Shown: one piece after another, positions 38,291 through 52,900 of the stretch
Layout of the letters: each line of letters starts with the position of its first letter
Position numbering within the stretch: position 1 is the first letter of the stretch
Source: Trichoplax adhaerens
Taxonomy: Eukaryota; Placozoa; Uniplacotomia; Trichoplacea; Trichoplacidae
Direction of reading: 5' to 3'
NCBI RefSeq assembly: GCF_000150275.1
Contig: NW_002060952.1
Location: 2,351,128 to 2,415,127 of the forward strand
Length of the DNA: 64,000 nt
The notes under the pieces: generated by a model
The model's input: only the letters and a program-made list of their open reading frames with translations
Told to the model about the DNA's origin: nothing
The model's database searches: none
Program-made: the position numbers and the translations under genes

Positions 38291-41200
38291 GATGTTAACA
38301 TTGTGAATTTCAACTTCATCTATCGACAAAATGGAACAAAATCACTTAGAACTACATTCATATTATAACATGTTCTTGATTGATGATTCAACTAGCATCG
38401 TTATGTGCTACTTTATGTCGGTCGTAGGTTCATTATAAAGCTGATTTAACTATCAAGAGTAAGGATAGCGCATTAAATATCCAATTTGTATACAGTAGAA
38501 AAAAATAAAGCTTAGATTCCATTATCACCTTTAATCATGGTAGGCAGCCATGCCCTTTATGCTCATTCTAAAGTCAATCTCCTGTGAATAGATGATGTTG
38601 ATTTTGTCTTGTATACTGTCCCCAATTATTTCTTTGATTGATTTGTCTATTTAAATTGTTATTGGTAGATAATAAGAGGTAGAGATGATAGGATTAGAAT
38701 CCGCCATTGTTATGATGATGTTGAAATATTGTCTAATTCTTCATCTTATGACAACTGTGTCCAGCTTGTGAAGGAAGATTAGAATACAATCGTGAACATG
38801 CAATATGGTCCTCCCATAGTACTATCATAGGGAGAGAGTTGGCTAGTTCAAGCTATTCTAGTTGGAGAAAAAATGCAATTGCATTGTTGTATATTGATTT
38901 AAGTGATTGTCATGAAAATGAGATCATCAGCGATAGATTAATACGGGCTAGCATAAATTAATATTATTCATGTGGTTAATATCAAGAAAATCTATCAACT
39001 TAGAATGAAAGGAGAAAAAATAATAATTTATTGACGTTGCATTGATCCAGTAAGCTCCTTTCTGTCTATTAATAAAGACAAGTACCATTAAGTCTATACG
39101 GTTATCATCATGATGATAGTAATGAAAATGTCCATTTTTTATTATTTTTTTTCTCCTCTTCCCTACCCCCTTCTTTTCATCTATTTTATTCATTAATTGT
39201 TGCCAGATGATCAAAAGCCATTATTATTATCCTTTGACATTATAGATTCTTGTTCAATAGCACCCAAAGAACAAGTATTTTATATCTAACTTGATAGTTT
39301 TAATAGGATAAAAGTCCAACGACTTCGTCACTAGCAAACAATTTGTTTTCATCTCTCACTTTCGTCATTATCATACTTTGATACAAGTGGCCAAGATCTA
39401 ATCTACTGTCAATAAAATAATGTAAAATTAATATCCGACTTCATAGTCTATTTTTTTCTTTTATACTAGCCATCATTATTGTTACTTTAAGTATACTTTT
39501 TCTATATACATTCATATCTATTATTTGTTCACAGTTGCAGGCATTTCCTGAGTCTATCCAGGCGTCCATATTAGCTGTATGCGCGCTAATCGATCCCACA
39601 CCTTCGTCGACTAGCATAACATCCAACTTCAATTAACTCATCAATTGATCTACATTCTAGCCATTTCCATTGCATCTAACTGACAAGTCTACTCCTGTTT
39701 TACTCTATCTATATCCTACATCAAGTTTTTAATAAGAAGATTTCAATTTGGCCAATTAATAATTCCATTAAACAAGCATCATTGATGTGTTATTGAGCTG
39801 TTAAAGGCCAACATGTCGTATTGAAAGCAGGTTGATAAATATAAACAACGATTCATGACTTGGACTACTTTTTCTTCCTCCTTTTTGCCATTATAAAATT
39901 GATTCATGACTTGTTGGATAGATAAAGACGATAAGGTAAGCAGCTACCTATCTTAGCTTTTAATTTTGCTATGGACATGGATTAAATTTATTCTTAATGT
40001 TGCCATCTTAGACATGAATAACGTACTTGAATTGTACTCGCATACTATCTATAGTTGAGACGATGAGGAAGAGAATCAACATGATCTATCATCTTCCTTG
40101 CTAATCCGTCGTCTTCCTTACTTCTCTTCAACCTGATGAATAATTTTTTTTCTACAATTACTATCTATCCTATCCACTAGTCAGGATATATTGACAAAGC
40201 AGATATAAGCAGTACCCTTGCCACAAGCAATATTATGGGATCATTTGTATCTTTAATTATTCTACGTCTATAACACGAGCAAATAGGATGCTGAGGATAG
40301 ATCATCATAATTGCTGATTCTATTTCCTGTCCCTGAATAACATCTCATTTTACTAATTCTTTATTTATAAACTAGAATCCGTAGTTTATTTGATAGAAAA
40401 AATCTATACTATTTTCAAGTAGTAATCCTATCCGATGGAGGGCTACGGTGTTTACATGGTTAAAAGGCTTGGCTATTCAGGAATAAGGGATATGATAGCA
40501 TCAGGATGGCCTTTAAAATGATGATTGTGCTATGAGCTAGTAATAAGACAACACTATTTCTATCGTTAAAATAACAGTTTTAATAGCTTGTTTACCTCAT
40601 ATAGAAATATAAAGTGATTATTTACCATACTATAAGCGGCCTGCCTAAATCATATTAGTAACAAATTAGTCATGTTACAAGGTTCAATTCGATCTATATG
40701 CATAGAATATGGACAGAGAAAGTCGTGACAACGATCACGTATCTTCTAGGCAATTTTGATTAACATCAAAATATTGCTTTCGATCATCAAGCAAATAGAA
40801 CTTTCATCCATTCTAGCCGTTGGAAATAAAAAATGATTCATGCATTTTCTGAGAAACTACAAAAAGATTGTCAAAATAAATAATCTAGGTGGGAAATAGA
40901 CCGCAATTAGATTATCCTACGTCCATAAAATTATGGAGAAAGAATGCTTGAGATGTCAATCAGTCATTATGAAGTAATTGAACAACATTTGGCCATTTCT
41001 ATCCCTTAATCATTCTAACAAGCTGGTAATCATCCTCATAATTTGTTACCCTTTTTAGGGAAATGGTACAGATTCTTTAGCCTATGTACTGTATAAATTG
41101 ATCTATAATATCGATAGCAGTCTAAGTATTTCATTCTGGTCATGAAACAGCATTGGGCATTTCCTATTGCTCAATTATCCCAACGTGAGCCTATCTGTCA

Positions 41201-41509
41201 AATAGGATGGTAATAATTATAATAATTCGTGTTACCTTCAAGCAATGAAGGAAAATAGTTGTCTTTGTCGAAATAGGAAGCTATTTCTACTTAGATCAAT
41301 CTATGTATCTAGCAATCATTCTAACTAATAATTCAAGTTGCCCTGAAGGAAGTCAGAAAAATATTGCAGTTCTTTTCGTCCAAATAAGAATCTATCTTGG
41401 TTTGAAACAGTTCATGCATTTAAAAAGATGTTATGAAAGATTTCAGACGCAATAAGTTGTTCATCTTCTATCGGAGTTTACGCTTTAAAACCTTTTAATC
41501 CTTTCGACT
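38291..41509. other. Intergenic, nothing recognised
   Basis: No convincing exon. Minus-strand open frames at 38948-39214 and 39441-39632 show no family motifs; the second has a balanced composition and a possible donor but no partner exon that I could find. No RNA gene was recognised. Confidence 0.4.
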
Positions 41510-42000
41510 TTACTATTTTTGATTTACTAACATTGCTCTCCTGTTCAGTTGGTCGCTAATTTACTTTACTAGCACAGCTCTCTGTTCAAGTTGATCGCTA
41601 CGTTTGCCTTACCAACATAGCTCTCCTGTTCAAGTTGATCGCTAATTTTACTTTGCTACCACAGCTCTCTGTTCAAGTTAATCGCTACTTTTGCCTTACT
41701 AGCACAGCTCTCCTATTTAAAGTTTTAATTGCTGTTTCCACATAGCGAGTAAAACTCTTTTGCTGAAGATTTTGATCGTTATTTCCACGTATGAGTATAA
41801 CTCTATTACTGAAGATTTTAATCACTACTTCTACTTGACAAGCACCACCCTCCAATTGAAGATTTTGATTGCTATTTCCACTTTGCTAGTATAACTCTCT
41901 GGTTCTCGATTTCAATCACTATTCCACATGATAATCACAACTCTCCTGTTCAAAGTCTCGATCGCTATTTCCACTTGACGAGCACAGATCCTGTTAAAGT
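41510..42000. repeat. Minisatellite, period about 57-60 bp
   Basis: About eight copies of a unit with cacagctctcctgttcaagttgatcgctaNttt and ccttactag. Early copies (41530-41710) are close to one another. Later copies drift to tgaagattttgatcgctatttccac while keeping the spacing. Non-coding. Confidence 0.82.
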
Positions 42001-43059
42001 GGATTCATACTATTTAAATAAGCTCCTTATTAAAATAGATTGTCTAACATTTGTTAGCAGTACCGCTTTAATTAGGTTATAAAGGGATGAGAAAGAAACG
42101 AGTGCAAGATTTTACATGATGGTATCCAAAGATCACGATAGAAATCATCCTATTTGTGTCTTTTCCAATCCTGATACAAAATGGATGATGAACTGTAGTC
42201 AATAACCCTCATACTCTTGATAGATTATAAGAGGATTAGAGTTGCCGCGACTTGAAATGCTTTATTTGAGTTTAAAGGGAGAAGAGCTCTTCAGTAACAT
42301 GTCATGTGTCTGCCCAAGGGCTTTTAATGCGTTGGCTATCGTCGAAATCTACAGTATTTATTTATCTTAGGGCATTGGCATATTTACTTCATTAAAGAAA
42401 GCAAACGGCTGCAAAAATCCTCAGTGATCGTATTCTTCCTAACTCTTTGAGTTGTAAATCCATTAGATACGCTAGCATAGTAGTTTTAAAATAAAATGAT
42501 GGACCAAGTCAAACGAATCCATTACGGCTACGAGTTCGATCCTTCCTTCATGGCCAAGGTAAATGGATTTAATGAACTCATTGGTTTTCTTTCCTTTCGT
42601 CCGTATTTTAATACCTACTTTACCATCTATGAACGCTATTTGAAATAAATTCTTCATTCTTAGATAGTAATTGCAGGCGAAGAGACAATAACTAGCAAAT
42701 GTTCTCTGCGATATTGATTGTATAAGTGAAATAGCCTAAAACGAGTAAGAAAAAACAAAGATCAAAGTTAATTTTTCCTTATGTCAACAAATTCACTCAC
42801 CAGCCAAGGATGACTAAAATTGTTTACTAGTGATCTATTCCATCTCCATCTTGACGCTATCTTATTCAAGTAGAGAAATAAAGGCAATAACCGTAACAGG
42901 CCTCTTTCAATGCCTATTCGATTCTTTCCTTATAAATATTTTAACTCGATCTATGGACAGCTATCAAAATCGATCGGTAAAACTGTAAGATCTCCATTTT
43001 TTTGAAGTTAATTAGATAGTTTTTAAGAATTTTGGACCCTATTTTAGTCACCATTTTTG

Positions 43060-43880
43060 CCGACATTGCCACCAGGAATAACCTGTAAAAGTAGTCTATC
43101 ATTATCATCATCAGGCCTAGATTCTTATTTAGCTAATTATCAATTTATAAGATGCTGCGTAGATTGAAAATTTCCCTTCCATACCATGTATCATCAATGA
43201 CTGATGAGTTAACGGCCTGGGACAAGTTTTGAGAATAGGCTATGCTAGTGTAGTAACCAAATTAAGATTATTTTACCTGCATTTTAGCAGCATGGCTTCC
43301 CCAAATTTCTAGTTTACTTCCCTTATCCGTTGTGATTAAAGATCACAACAGGTAGAAATCGGCTATATAAGCAGACCGAGACATGATATATCCATTAACC
43401 TTCATTAGATACTTAGACCCGAATTTTCCATATCATTTTAACTATCCTTTTAAATATTCTTTCTGATCCACTAGACGTGATCAAGTCCCAGCCTAATTAT
43501 GATTCTTGTATAGTGTATTATTCACAGTTGAGGCTGAGATAGGAATAATCTGTAAATGAAGTTAGTCCATCATGGTCATCATCAAGACTATATCTGTATT
43601 TTACGAATTGCCAATTTATAAAATGGCTACATAGATAGACAATGTTCCTTGTATTGAATGTATCATCATGATTGATGAGCTAAGGGATAGCGATAAATTA
43701 TGAGAATAGGGTACACTAGCAATCAAATCATATTATTTTACTTGTAGTTTTTCAACAAATGGCTTCCCTACTTTCTACTTTCCCTTATCCCTCTCTACCT
43801 GTAATTGATGACCAAAACAGGCAGAAATCAGCGAGGCTAACAGAGCGAGATATCGGGTGACCAATAACCCTTTGAGTTCC
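43060..43880. repeat. Tandem duplication with 467-bp offset
   Basis: aggaataaNctgtaaa near 43074 recurs at 43541 and homology continues for more than 300 bp. Shared segments are the tcatcatcaNg block, tgtatcatcaatgactgatgag, a ttgagaatagg/ctagtg block, atggcttccc and acaggNagaaatc. The copies are moderately diverged. Confidence 0.75.
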
Positions 43881-44039
43881 TACTAATTCAACTTGGAGTT
43901 ATTAAAATTGAGCAAATTTCTAGCGTGTACCATGACTTTTAGTGCTACGGTACTCCATATCGCTACTACTTTGAGCTAAAATGGCTACATGGATGCTTAG
44001 GTTTCAAAACTTGGACAACGCTTTAGATATCGTTGCTAA

Positions 44040-44740
44040 TTAATGAGGAAATTAACAGAATCACATACTTTGACAGAACACCATAATGGGAGCTCTATTT
44101 CTTTAAAGGTTTACTCAACAGGTTTAGGATTATATTCCTGAGCAAGTCTTGAACGCGATCATGCCTTAATATATTGCGCTCATTTTGCCTTGATATTCTT
44201 CCTAATAAAGAAGCTAATAGATTACATGCTTTGACAGAATATCATGATGAGTACTCTATTTCTTGGAAGGTTCATCCAATAGTTTTAAGATTGTATTCTT
44301 GAGCAAGTCTTGAACACAATCATGCCTTAAAATATTTAGTTCATTTCTGCCTTGTAGTTGATTGAACATATTCAGTGTTTTATTGCTGAAAAGGTTTCTG
44401 ACAGAGTTATGCTTTGAAATCTTTCATTCATTGCTCTTAATGTAAACTGAATCCATTCAGGATTCTATTTTTTAGGAGATACTTGAATAAAAAATGGAAA
44501 ATCTTTCTATTTGGTCTACGTCCATGTACTATTAGAATTGATCTTTGCTATTAACGGGGAAGGAGGATTATTCCCTTATTTTGTAAAGCAGCCTTAATCA
44601 TTTCAATAACTTGTGAAGTAGACAGATAAATGTTCAATCTTCCCGTTTAATCTACGTACGTATGCTAATGGAATCAATACGTACTATTAAAAGGAATGAG
44701 GATCATTCCGATATTCGATAAAACTGCCTTAATCCTTAGC
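44040..44740. repeat. Two adjacent short tandem duplications (172 bp and about 140 bp)
   Basis: acatNctttgacagaa at 44062 and 44234 heads units that also share tctatttctt, ttgagcaagtcttgaac and atcatgccttaa. A weaker third copy follows near 44370. From about 44500, a separate pair shares tctacgtNc, aaNgaNgatNattcc and taaaNcNgccttaatc. Confidence 0.7.
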
Positions 44741-45369
44741 CGTTAAATTTATGCATATAGATAGATTTGTTTCAATCCCATTCAAAATGAGCCCTATCTT
44801 ATGCAATAACGACGCCAATTATCTAAGGATGAAAAGAGTTACGCCACAAAGTTCTATAATGCATTCCACTGCCTTATAATTAATAGTCAATATTGACCTA
44901 ATTGAAACGTGATAAATTCTCCTTCGTTCATCTCCTGCTGATCAGATAGGCCTGCCTTTCCTATCCATGAATAACTCATCATGAACGACATAACATGCTC
45001 AATTAGACTCTGCAGTGATATTTCGTACATTATACTAAATCATTGAACATCTTTCAATTAACCCTAAAGATGGATTAACTAAATAAATAACCTTCTAGAA
45101 ACCCAAACTCTTTTCTTACTAAATGACATTTTATTGATAGAAGCACATTGTTTGAACTCAATCATTCCCATCGAATCCTATACAAGTGCTTTTAGGCATG
45201 GTAGAAATATCTTTATTGCTGAATAACTTTTTTTAAATCACAAAAGAAGATTCTATAGAAGTACTCTATCCACATATTATAAATATTCTATGATTTTAGT
45301 TTTATTTGGTATGGTACTCCAATTTCAATCTCATAGGAAGGAAAGCCTACCATAGAGGATGCGAATATT

Positions 45370-46130
45370 CCATCGTTGACTGATATTGAGTATTTCTAAT
45401 TTCATTCATAAACTGCCAAACTGCCGTAGCCTCTGCTATATGCGACTTTAAGAATTTAATAGATAATTACTCCATCATACTTTATTGATATTTAACGTTT
45501 CTAATTTTATTCATCAATTTGACATATAGTGCTTAAAGATGAATCTCCTGCAATTGATAGAGAATTCCATTAAACATTATATTGCTTTACAGATGTTTAG
45601 TACTTTAATTCCATCTCTAAGCTGTCAATCAAAGTCTTAACTTCTATTCCGCACGACGGAAAGGATATTATACTGTTCGATAGATTTAGTTATAATTGGG
45701 TTTCCAAGTAGATACATAAACAGACAAATTACTCCTTAAGTTCATTCTTATACGATTGAAGCAATATACCACGCGAATATAAGTATTCCCATCACTTTGT
45801 TGATATTTGGTATTTCTAATTTAATCCCGTAAAAGTGACAATCTATGCTTACGATTAAAAGTATAGTAAAGCCAATTAGTTTGTCGATTTATAGAATTCA
45901 AGATTTTATTGCATATAATTCTCCACAGCCGGAAGCTACTGTGTAAAAATAAATCTTGACAATGCTGTATATGTATATTATATAAATATTCGATCACTTT
46001 GTTGATATTTGATATTTCTAATTTCAACCATAAAAGCGCCAATCTATACTAAATCCAACCTGACAATTAAAGAGGGCAGTAAAGCTAATTGATTTGTCCT
46101 TATGCAAAATTCAAGGTTTTAATTCATACA
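45370..46130. repeat. Degenerate tandem repeat, monomer about 100-105 bp
   Basis: atcactttgttgatatttg is found at 45791 and 45993 (202 bp apart) with shared downstream sequence. Weaker versions of ttgatattNNgtatttctaattt occur near 45380 and 45480. The minus-strand open frame at 45821-46042 lies in this repeat and is not believed. Confidence 0.68.
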
Positions 46131-46981
46131 TCTCACTACTGACAAAAACTATTACGTAAAAATAATCTTAAAATCAGAACTAAATACTAACGTAAACAAG
46201 TAGGTTAATATACCAAAATGTAACTTTTATCCATCCTCTTTACTCTATTCCTTTTACTTAATTCGAAAACTGGCTAAATCAGATCTTAGTACCTATCTAC
46301 GTAGAGGTAAATTAAGTTTTAGAATAATATGACTAACTATCACTACTACACATAGATAAATAATCAAAATCAACTATCCTCTTACAATGTTGTTGGAGAT
46401 TTTATGCCACCTAATCAAGTTTCATTTTTATGCTATAAGCGTATAGTTTTGATAATTAAAGAAATTAGAGTAGTATTTCCTATTGTTCAAGCTTCCTGTC
46501 ATTAAACTATCAATACTATCGAATCTCAACTGATTTACTCATTGCCTATTAATGCCAATCGAGACACAAATTTACTTTGTTTTTATTTTACGTTCACTAA
46601 CCAAATATCTTCTTTCTTCTTTCTATCAGTGTTAGGTTAGAATTATCTGCTACAAATCGATAATTGCAAGTACTCAATCCTACTCCCATTGGTAAGGCAG
46701 CCAAAATTGAATTTTTTTCATTATTATTGATCCAACTATACTGATCCAATCGACATTGTGGCTGAAGTCAGGTAAATAATATCGATACTTTAATACGCCT
46801 TAGTTTCGTTACATAAGGAATCTTATTTTATACCATCTCTACTACATCCTATTATTACTTCTTTTAGGAGAGAAAGCATACTAGAACTACACAATTTGGT
46901 GAATTCAAATATTTTGCGATTAATATTGCAAATAAATTTACACACATAGTGAAATAGAAGTCCAACTCACTAAATTTAGCA
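46131..46981 (+). other. Upstream region of the F-BAR/RhoGAP gene
   Basis: Presumed promoter and 5' UTR. No TATA box or other defined element at a convincing position. The sequence before the ATG is aatttagcaATGCC. A non-coding first exon cannot be excluded. Confidence 0.35.
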
Positions 46982-49900
46982 ATGCCACGATTTGCAAAGG
47001 GCAAAGCCGTCAACGGTGGCAAATCTCAAATAAAGCAAAATAATCAGACACAAAATGCAAACCATTATAGTGATAACGGAGTAGTTAATGACAAAAATAG
47101 CGATGATATCATGGAACTTACCTATGATGTTAACTCTTTCTCCAATGCTATGACACGACTGAAAGAATCTCTAAAAAATCGCAAAAGTAAGTCTTTGATA
47201 ATCTAGGATGAAGATTCAGATATCTAAGGTATCTTATAATTTGAAAATCAAATTCAGTTAATAAGACAAATGGAAAAATTAAGATACTTAAATAGATAAA
47301 AAACTAAATTCTTCAAGAAATTGAAAATCTATCATTCCTATTTTATAACCAAGATGTGATAATGGCTATCTAAAATTATACTCGTAACTATAACCAAGAT
47401 AGGTTGAGCACCGTCAAAAATATACTTTTGTGATAAGATGACATACTACGACTGAATCCACAATGTAATTTATCAATCCTATTTAAAACCAAGACGTGTT
47501 AATAGCCATCTAAATTATACTTGTAATTATAGCCCAGATAGGATTGAGCACCATCAGTAAATATATTTGCAGTAAGATAAAATGCAAAAACTAAATTTAA
47601 TTTCCTTCTTAACTTCTCTTCTAATATAGGCAATAATGATGATTCTATAGAAGAATGGGTAGGTGAAGTTGTTAGTATTTTAAAAAGAATTACTGAAAAA
47701 AATACGGATTTGGTATCCAATTCTGAAATAATGACATCGACTAGGACACTATTGCTTAAAGTTAACGGTAATAAAAGAATTTATTTCCATATAGAAGTAC
47801 TATCAGAATAGTCCTGCTAATCATTACCACGTAAATAATTGAATTAATTAGCCAGAATTGAAAATCTTATCAACGTGTACCATTTCTATCTTCTTGCCTA
47901 GATTACAGCATCAATGAATGTACAGAAAAAGAGGTTATTGAAGCTGCAGTTCATTTAGAATTAGCTCTTACCGATGGGTAAGTACAGATTATGAATTTTT
48001 CTCTCACAAGACCAGTTACAGTTGTTTCTTCAATCCTACTCGCTTTAATGTAGGCATTCTAATTTAGATTTAAAAATAATCAATATAAAATTTAAACGCA
48101 TTTCGTAAGACTGTTTAGAGAAACCTTCCCTACTTTATTCTGCTTTAGTATTAACAAATATATTTATTGATTTAGATATAAAAATCAATAAAATTTCGAT
48201 TTCGCAATTTAGAGAATCTCTTTACCTTTTTTCATTTCTAGCGTTGCCAAATCGGTTAAAGTCTACTTTAGATCTAAATCAGTAAAAGTTAAATATTTTT
48301 CATATGGCGATTTAGAGAAATTTTTTCTCTATTAATAAAAATACTAAGGACTAAATTAGATTTCACTCCTTAAAATATATTCGTATACGTAATAACATAG
48401 GACCATTTCGAGAAACTCTGAAACTCTTCTCTCACTAATGAATACTTCCTTTTAATTTTATCAATATCACAATTCTAGTTTAGATGCAAATCAGTAAATT
48501 TAGATGCATTTTGCTAGATAGTTTCAGTATTTTCTTCGTCTTTTATTATTGTTCAGCATCACCAATACCGTTCCTCTGCTTTAGACTTTAATTGCTAAAA
48601 TTTTCTTAACAATCTACCATCTAATTCTTCTTTGGCATTAGTATATAAATCGTGTCTGGCGCAAATTGTCAAGCTTAACTTATTTCTTCAAATATCTAAC
48701 AAATCTCTATAGAATTACCGATTTAATTGACGATCAAAGTGAGAACAATGATTTAGAGAGCGACAGCAAAGAATCCAACACAAATGATAGCCAAATAGAT
48801 ATTTCTCCTGGTAGTATTGATTATTTACAATCTAAAGCAGCAGGGACTCGAGATAGAGGTAAATATATATAATATACATATATATATATAATTTTAAAGA
48901 AATATAGAGGCATTTTTTTTAATTATTAATTTTGAAGTAATAGCCGCCCTAATTAATATTTACCAATCAATTTCATCATTATCAACACCCAAAATAAGTA
49001 TAGTCCTGGCTAATATTTCTTTATGTCATTGGTTTTTTTTAGATGTTCTAAACTTAAACATTTCTCATCTATGATACCTTTAATTCGCTTCTTTATTAGT
49101 ACATAGTAAAGATCCGCAAGCTATCGATCATTTGCTGCAAAAAACTGACAACAGCATGGAAATATCCTTACAGGTAGATCAGCCGAGAAAAGCGAAAGAA
49201 AAAGACATCAATTTGAATTTCTATATTACGGTATTGCTAAATTTAACTCGTTTCCTTCGCTTTTGATGATAGTATGCGAAGTCTTGGCTAAAATATGCTA
49301 AGGAAATATCTACGTATGTTGAGAAGAGGTCAAGACTAGGTTAGAACACTATTTTATATTCTCATTATTCTTAGACTTCAATTAGAGGTCTATAGGAGTA
49401 ATCTATCAAGAAGCTCAGATAGCTCAAATTATTTATAACACATAAATATTCCATTTTAGAATTGGATTATGCTAAAAGTTTAAGTAAATTAGCCCAACAA
49501 ACACGCCAGGCTATAACCGAAGAGGTAGATACACAATAAATGAGTCATTTTATTTAATTTGATATTTGAAAATTTTAGCTCAAGCATGACAGCGAAATAA
49601 TAAAATACCCCATAATATATCATTTTCCAATCCTATTTTTACATTTTCTATAAACTTGTAGCCATTCCTGCCATTGCAGTCCGTCTTTTGTACCTCCGTA
49701 GACAGTGTAAGCGCCGTACATGATAGAAAAAGAATTTAACACCATACTCAAAATTATGTAAAGTGATATATTATTTCAAATTATCCTTTTGTAATATAGG
49801 ATATTGAATATAGTAACGTTGTTCAACAACTATACAACAACCAATTGAACTTGAAATTTACTGAGGTGAGTTAACTCATATATATACCGTACATACTTAT

Positions 49901-52900
49901 CAATCCTAAATCTACGCTGCTGTTCGTTGTAGAAATATAGAACTCATAATTATAATTTGACTATTAAAAGAAGAATTAAAGCTAGTATAACAAAATGTAA
50001 CAGATTTAACTGAACGTCAGCTTAAGTAATTCAAATATGATTTCGTTCATGAAAGATAGGATAACATATATATACATGCTTGTTAGCGAATTTTCAGCAT
50101 CTATTCCAATGAGAAGATATACGAAACGAGAATTTTTCATTTTTCGCAGAATTATTCTACATTCAGTCATATATTTCCGCAAATAATCCTTACATTTCAA
50201 TTAGAAGATCATTTAAGATATGAAGTGGGAATCCTTTTTTAAAAGCAATTTTAGAGCACTTTTCCGCGTAATTTAATAGTATCATAGCTAAAGACTGCTC
50301 CGTACGCGAAAATTTTTGATATCTTATAAAAGGAGCTTAAAGCGTCAAATTTTGAGTCGTGCTATGCAATAATACATTGATAGACTAATAGAAAAATTGG
50401 CTAATAGTTAAAAGCGACGCAATAATCGTAAACTTAGGACATTTTTTTATGAGTATAAAACATGAGACTCAATGCGATTGTATGTTATAAACCTGTAGAA
50501 AGAGTTGAGTACCGTAACTAATAGCTAAAAATTGTACAATAATCACAAATTTGATCCTCTTGTAAATATTAACCATCAAATTCATCTTAGTAATGATATA
50601 TTATGCGATACAGTGCCGCAACTAATAGTTAAAAGTTGTGCAAAAACCAGCAATTTGATCCTCTTGTGAATATTAAGCATCAGACCTATCGTAGCAATGA
50701 TACTATGCGATACGATATATCTAGATTTATAAAATGAGTATAAACTGAAAATTGTCAATTTTAGACAATTTATTGCATATATATTATTATTAGTGATGTG
50801 TAATATTTATTATATCCATTAAAATAAGTATAAATCTGGGCAAACATGACAAAACTGAATTGCTTAGTAAATATCTTTATATAAAGAATATTGCCATAAC
50901 TCCTAGACTTTAATCCATATTATATTTCTTTAAACTATTATTGTTTACAGCCATTAAATACAAGACGAAATGAGCATGATGCAGCTAGAAAAATTCTTAA
51001 AGATAGTTGGATGAAATTAGACAAGAAATATGTAAGTTCTAATCTTTCATCTACCTCAAATTTTACTTGAAGGTCTTTACAAATCTTTACGATCATCAAA
51101 GGCCATTTAATAATAAACTGAACTAAAGTGAAACTTTAATTCAAAATATTTAGCAAGATGCAAAGAATAATATCAAAAAAGCCAAGAATAATTATAAAGC
51201 AAGAGTGCAAGAACATGTGAAGGTAAGCTACTTTTCAAGTTTTATTTCACACTACAAACTCTTACTCCTACCGTAGATTACTTTATAGTAACATCTATAG
51301 TAAACTCTATGACTGTATTTTTACATCCACAGTTATTTTAAATTTGCTTGATATTTCGTAGTGTTCAATTTTTAAGCTCGTACCTTAGACTTTAATAATA
51401 TTGTTCAACTATTTTCGCTCTACATTTTTCAAACTTAAATGTCATTAGTTCTCCCTTCCTAGCTCGCATTTAGGATATTGTCACTGCTATAGACTAGAAG
51501 AGTTTGTCAAAGATGCTTTCTGGGCATTTTTACAATTTCCATTTCCTAATGTCTTATTGTATCAAATTCAGTCATCCAAATAATGCAAAAGTGTAAATTC
51601 TCATAGATATTGAGTAACTTTATAGCATAATGTAGTATCAACAAATATGCTAGCAGTAGTGACAATTTAATCAATTTTAAATCTGTAACAATCTTCAAAT
51701 ATCTATTCAAACAATACTAGTAACAGAATAATCTAAACAGAACAACATATCACATATAAGAGCTATAGAATATCAAGTCATTAAGTTGTGGGTTATTTTT
51801 CTTCCATTTTAGTTTAAAAGTAGTACCAAAGGTGAAATTATAACAGGCAAGAAGAAGCGTGAAGAAGATGAAATAAAACACAGGGTATTTAAACTAGCTT
51901 TAATCCTATAACCATAACAACATTAATTGGTTGTAAGAAGCATGTGATATCCAAAATCCAAAATTCCTCTACTTATAATTTTCTATTTCTATAATTACTA
52001 CTAATGGTCAGGATTAATAATTATACTTCAGGAGTCAATAAGAAATATTTCTAAATTTCGGTTCTAGATTGAGGACGCTGATGTTACTTTAAAAGCCGCA
52101 ACAGTAGAGGCAGAAGGTATTCAAGAAAATCTACAAAAATCCAAGGTGAGTCATTAAGATCAATCAAATTTAGCGATAGTTTTTTACCAACTAAATGGAA
52201 TCACGATGGTATTTTAGGACAAATTTCTCGTTGAGCTGAGGCAGTTAATACTCCAGTGCGATGTAACTTTAAAGGCAGTAACGGCAAATTATTTTCAAAT
52301 GAGGAATACAGCGTTATCGCCATTCCCAGTACAAGTAAATTGATGTAGAATCACATTTTCTTCATCTAATGTTCACTGTTATCGACACTGAAGGCTTTCT
52401 AATAAGATCATCTGCTTCATTCTTAATATGTAATTTAGTATCAAACTTTATCCGACAATGCCAAAATGTATGAACCAGGAACACAATTTATTGAATTTTT
52501 AAGTCATCGCCCAGAAAATGCAGAAGTAGAACCACCTTCAGCTACCGCAGACATGGACCGTTACAATTTCAGGTAGACTTTGATGTCAAGACACGCCATC
52601 AAACTTTTTCTATCCTATTCATTGCTGCAGTCTTCAGTTTTACGTAAATAGGCTAGCGATTAGAGTTTTAGTTCATCTACTTGGATGTCATTATGAATAC
52701 TTTTTTCGGATGGAAATACACATTGCCATTAGGCGTATAATTTTCTATCTACTTAACTGGATTACAATTATAATTGCAAAGATTCTTTTAAAATTGGATG
52801 TTATTTCCGTTTCTGTCAATAAGTTTTTAATTTTTCTCAACTTTATTACAAAATATCTTGTTAATTGAATGTACTGTATCATTCTACATGTAATTCACAC

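Larger units (their letters stand above)
47630..52572 (+). other. F-BAR region (exons 2-14)
   Basis: Residues about 115-450 form long charged helices typical of an F-BAR domain. Recognisable segments are ELDYAKSLSKLAQQTRQ, PFLPLQSVFCTSDIEYSN, PLNTRRNEHDAARKILKDSW and the family signature CDVTLKAVTANYFQ followed by a Y.P.QFIEFL segment. An acidic Ser/Asn-rich insert (exon 4) interrupts the N-terminal part. The many small phase-0 exons (36, 66, 81, 69, 72, 78, 117 nt) could be skipped without a frameshift, which would allow splice variants of the helix bundle. Confidence 0.88.

Noticed and set aside
39441-39632. Minus-strand open frame with balanced composition and a possible GTATAT donor
   Set aside because: No partner exon, family motif or signal peptide was found; chance is as likely.
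42472-42657. Minus-strand open frame, and a tRNA-like A-box/B-box pair (TAGCATAGTAGT and AGTTCGATCC) on the plus strand near 42473-42541
   Set aside because: The protein has no motif. For the tRNA the boxes are too far apart without an intron and no acceptor or anticodon stems could be folded.
47499-47720. Minus-strand open frame
   Set aside because: Overlaps exon 2 of the RhoGAP gene antisense and one unit of the 140-bp duplication.
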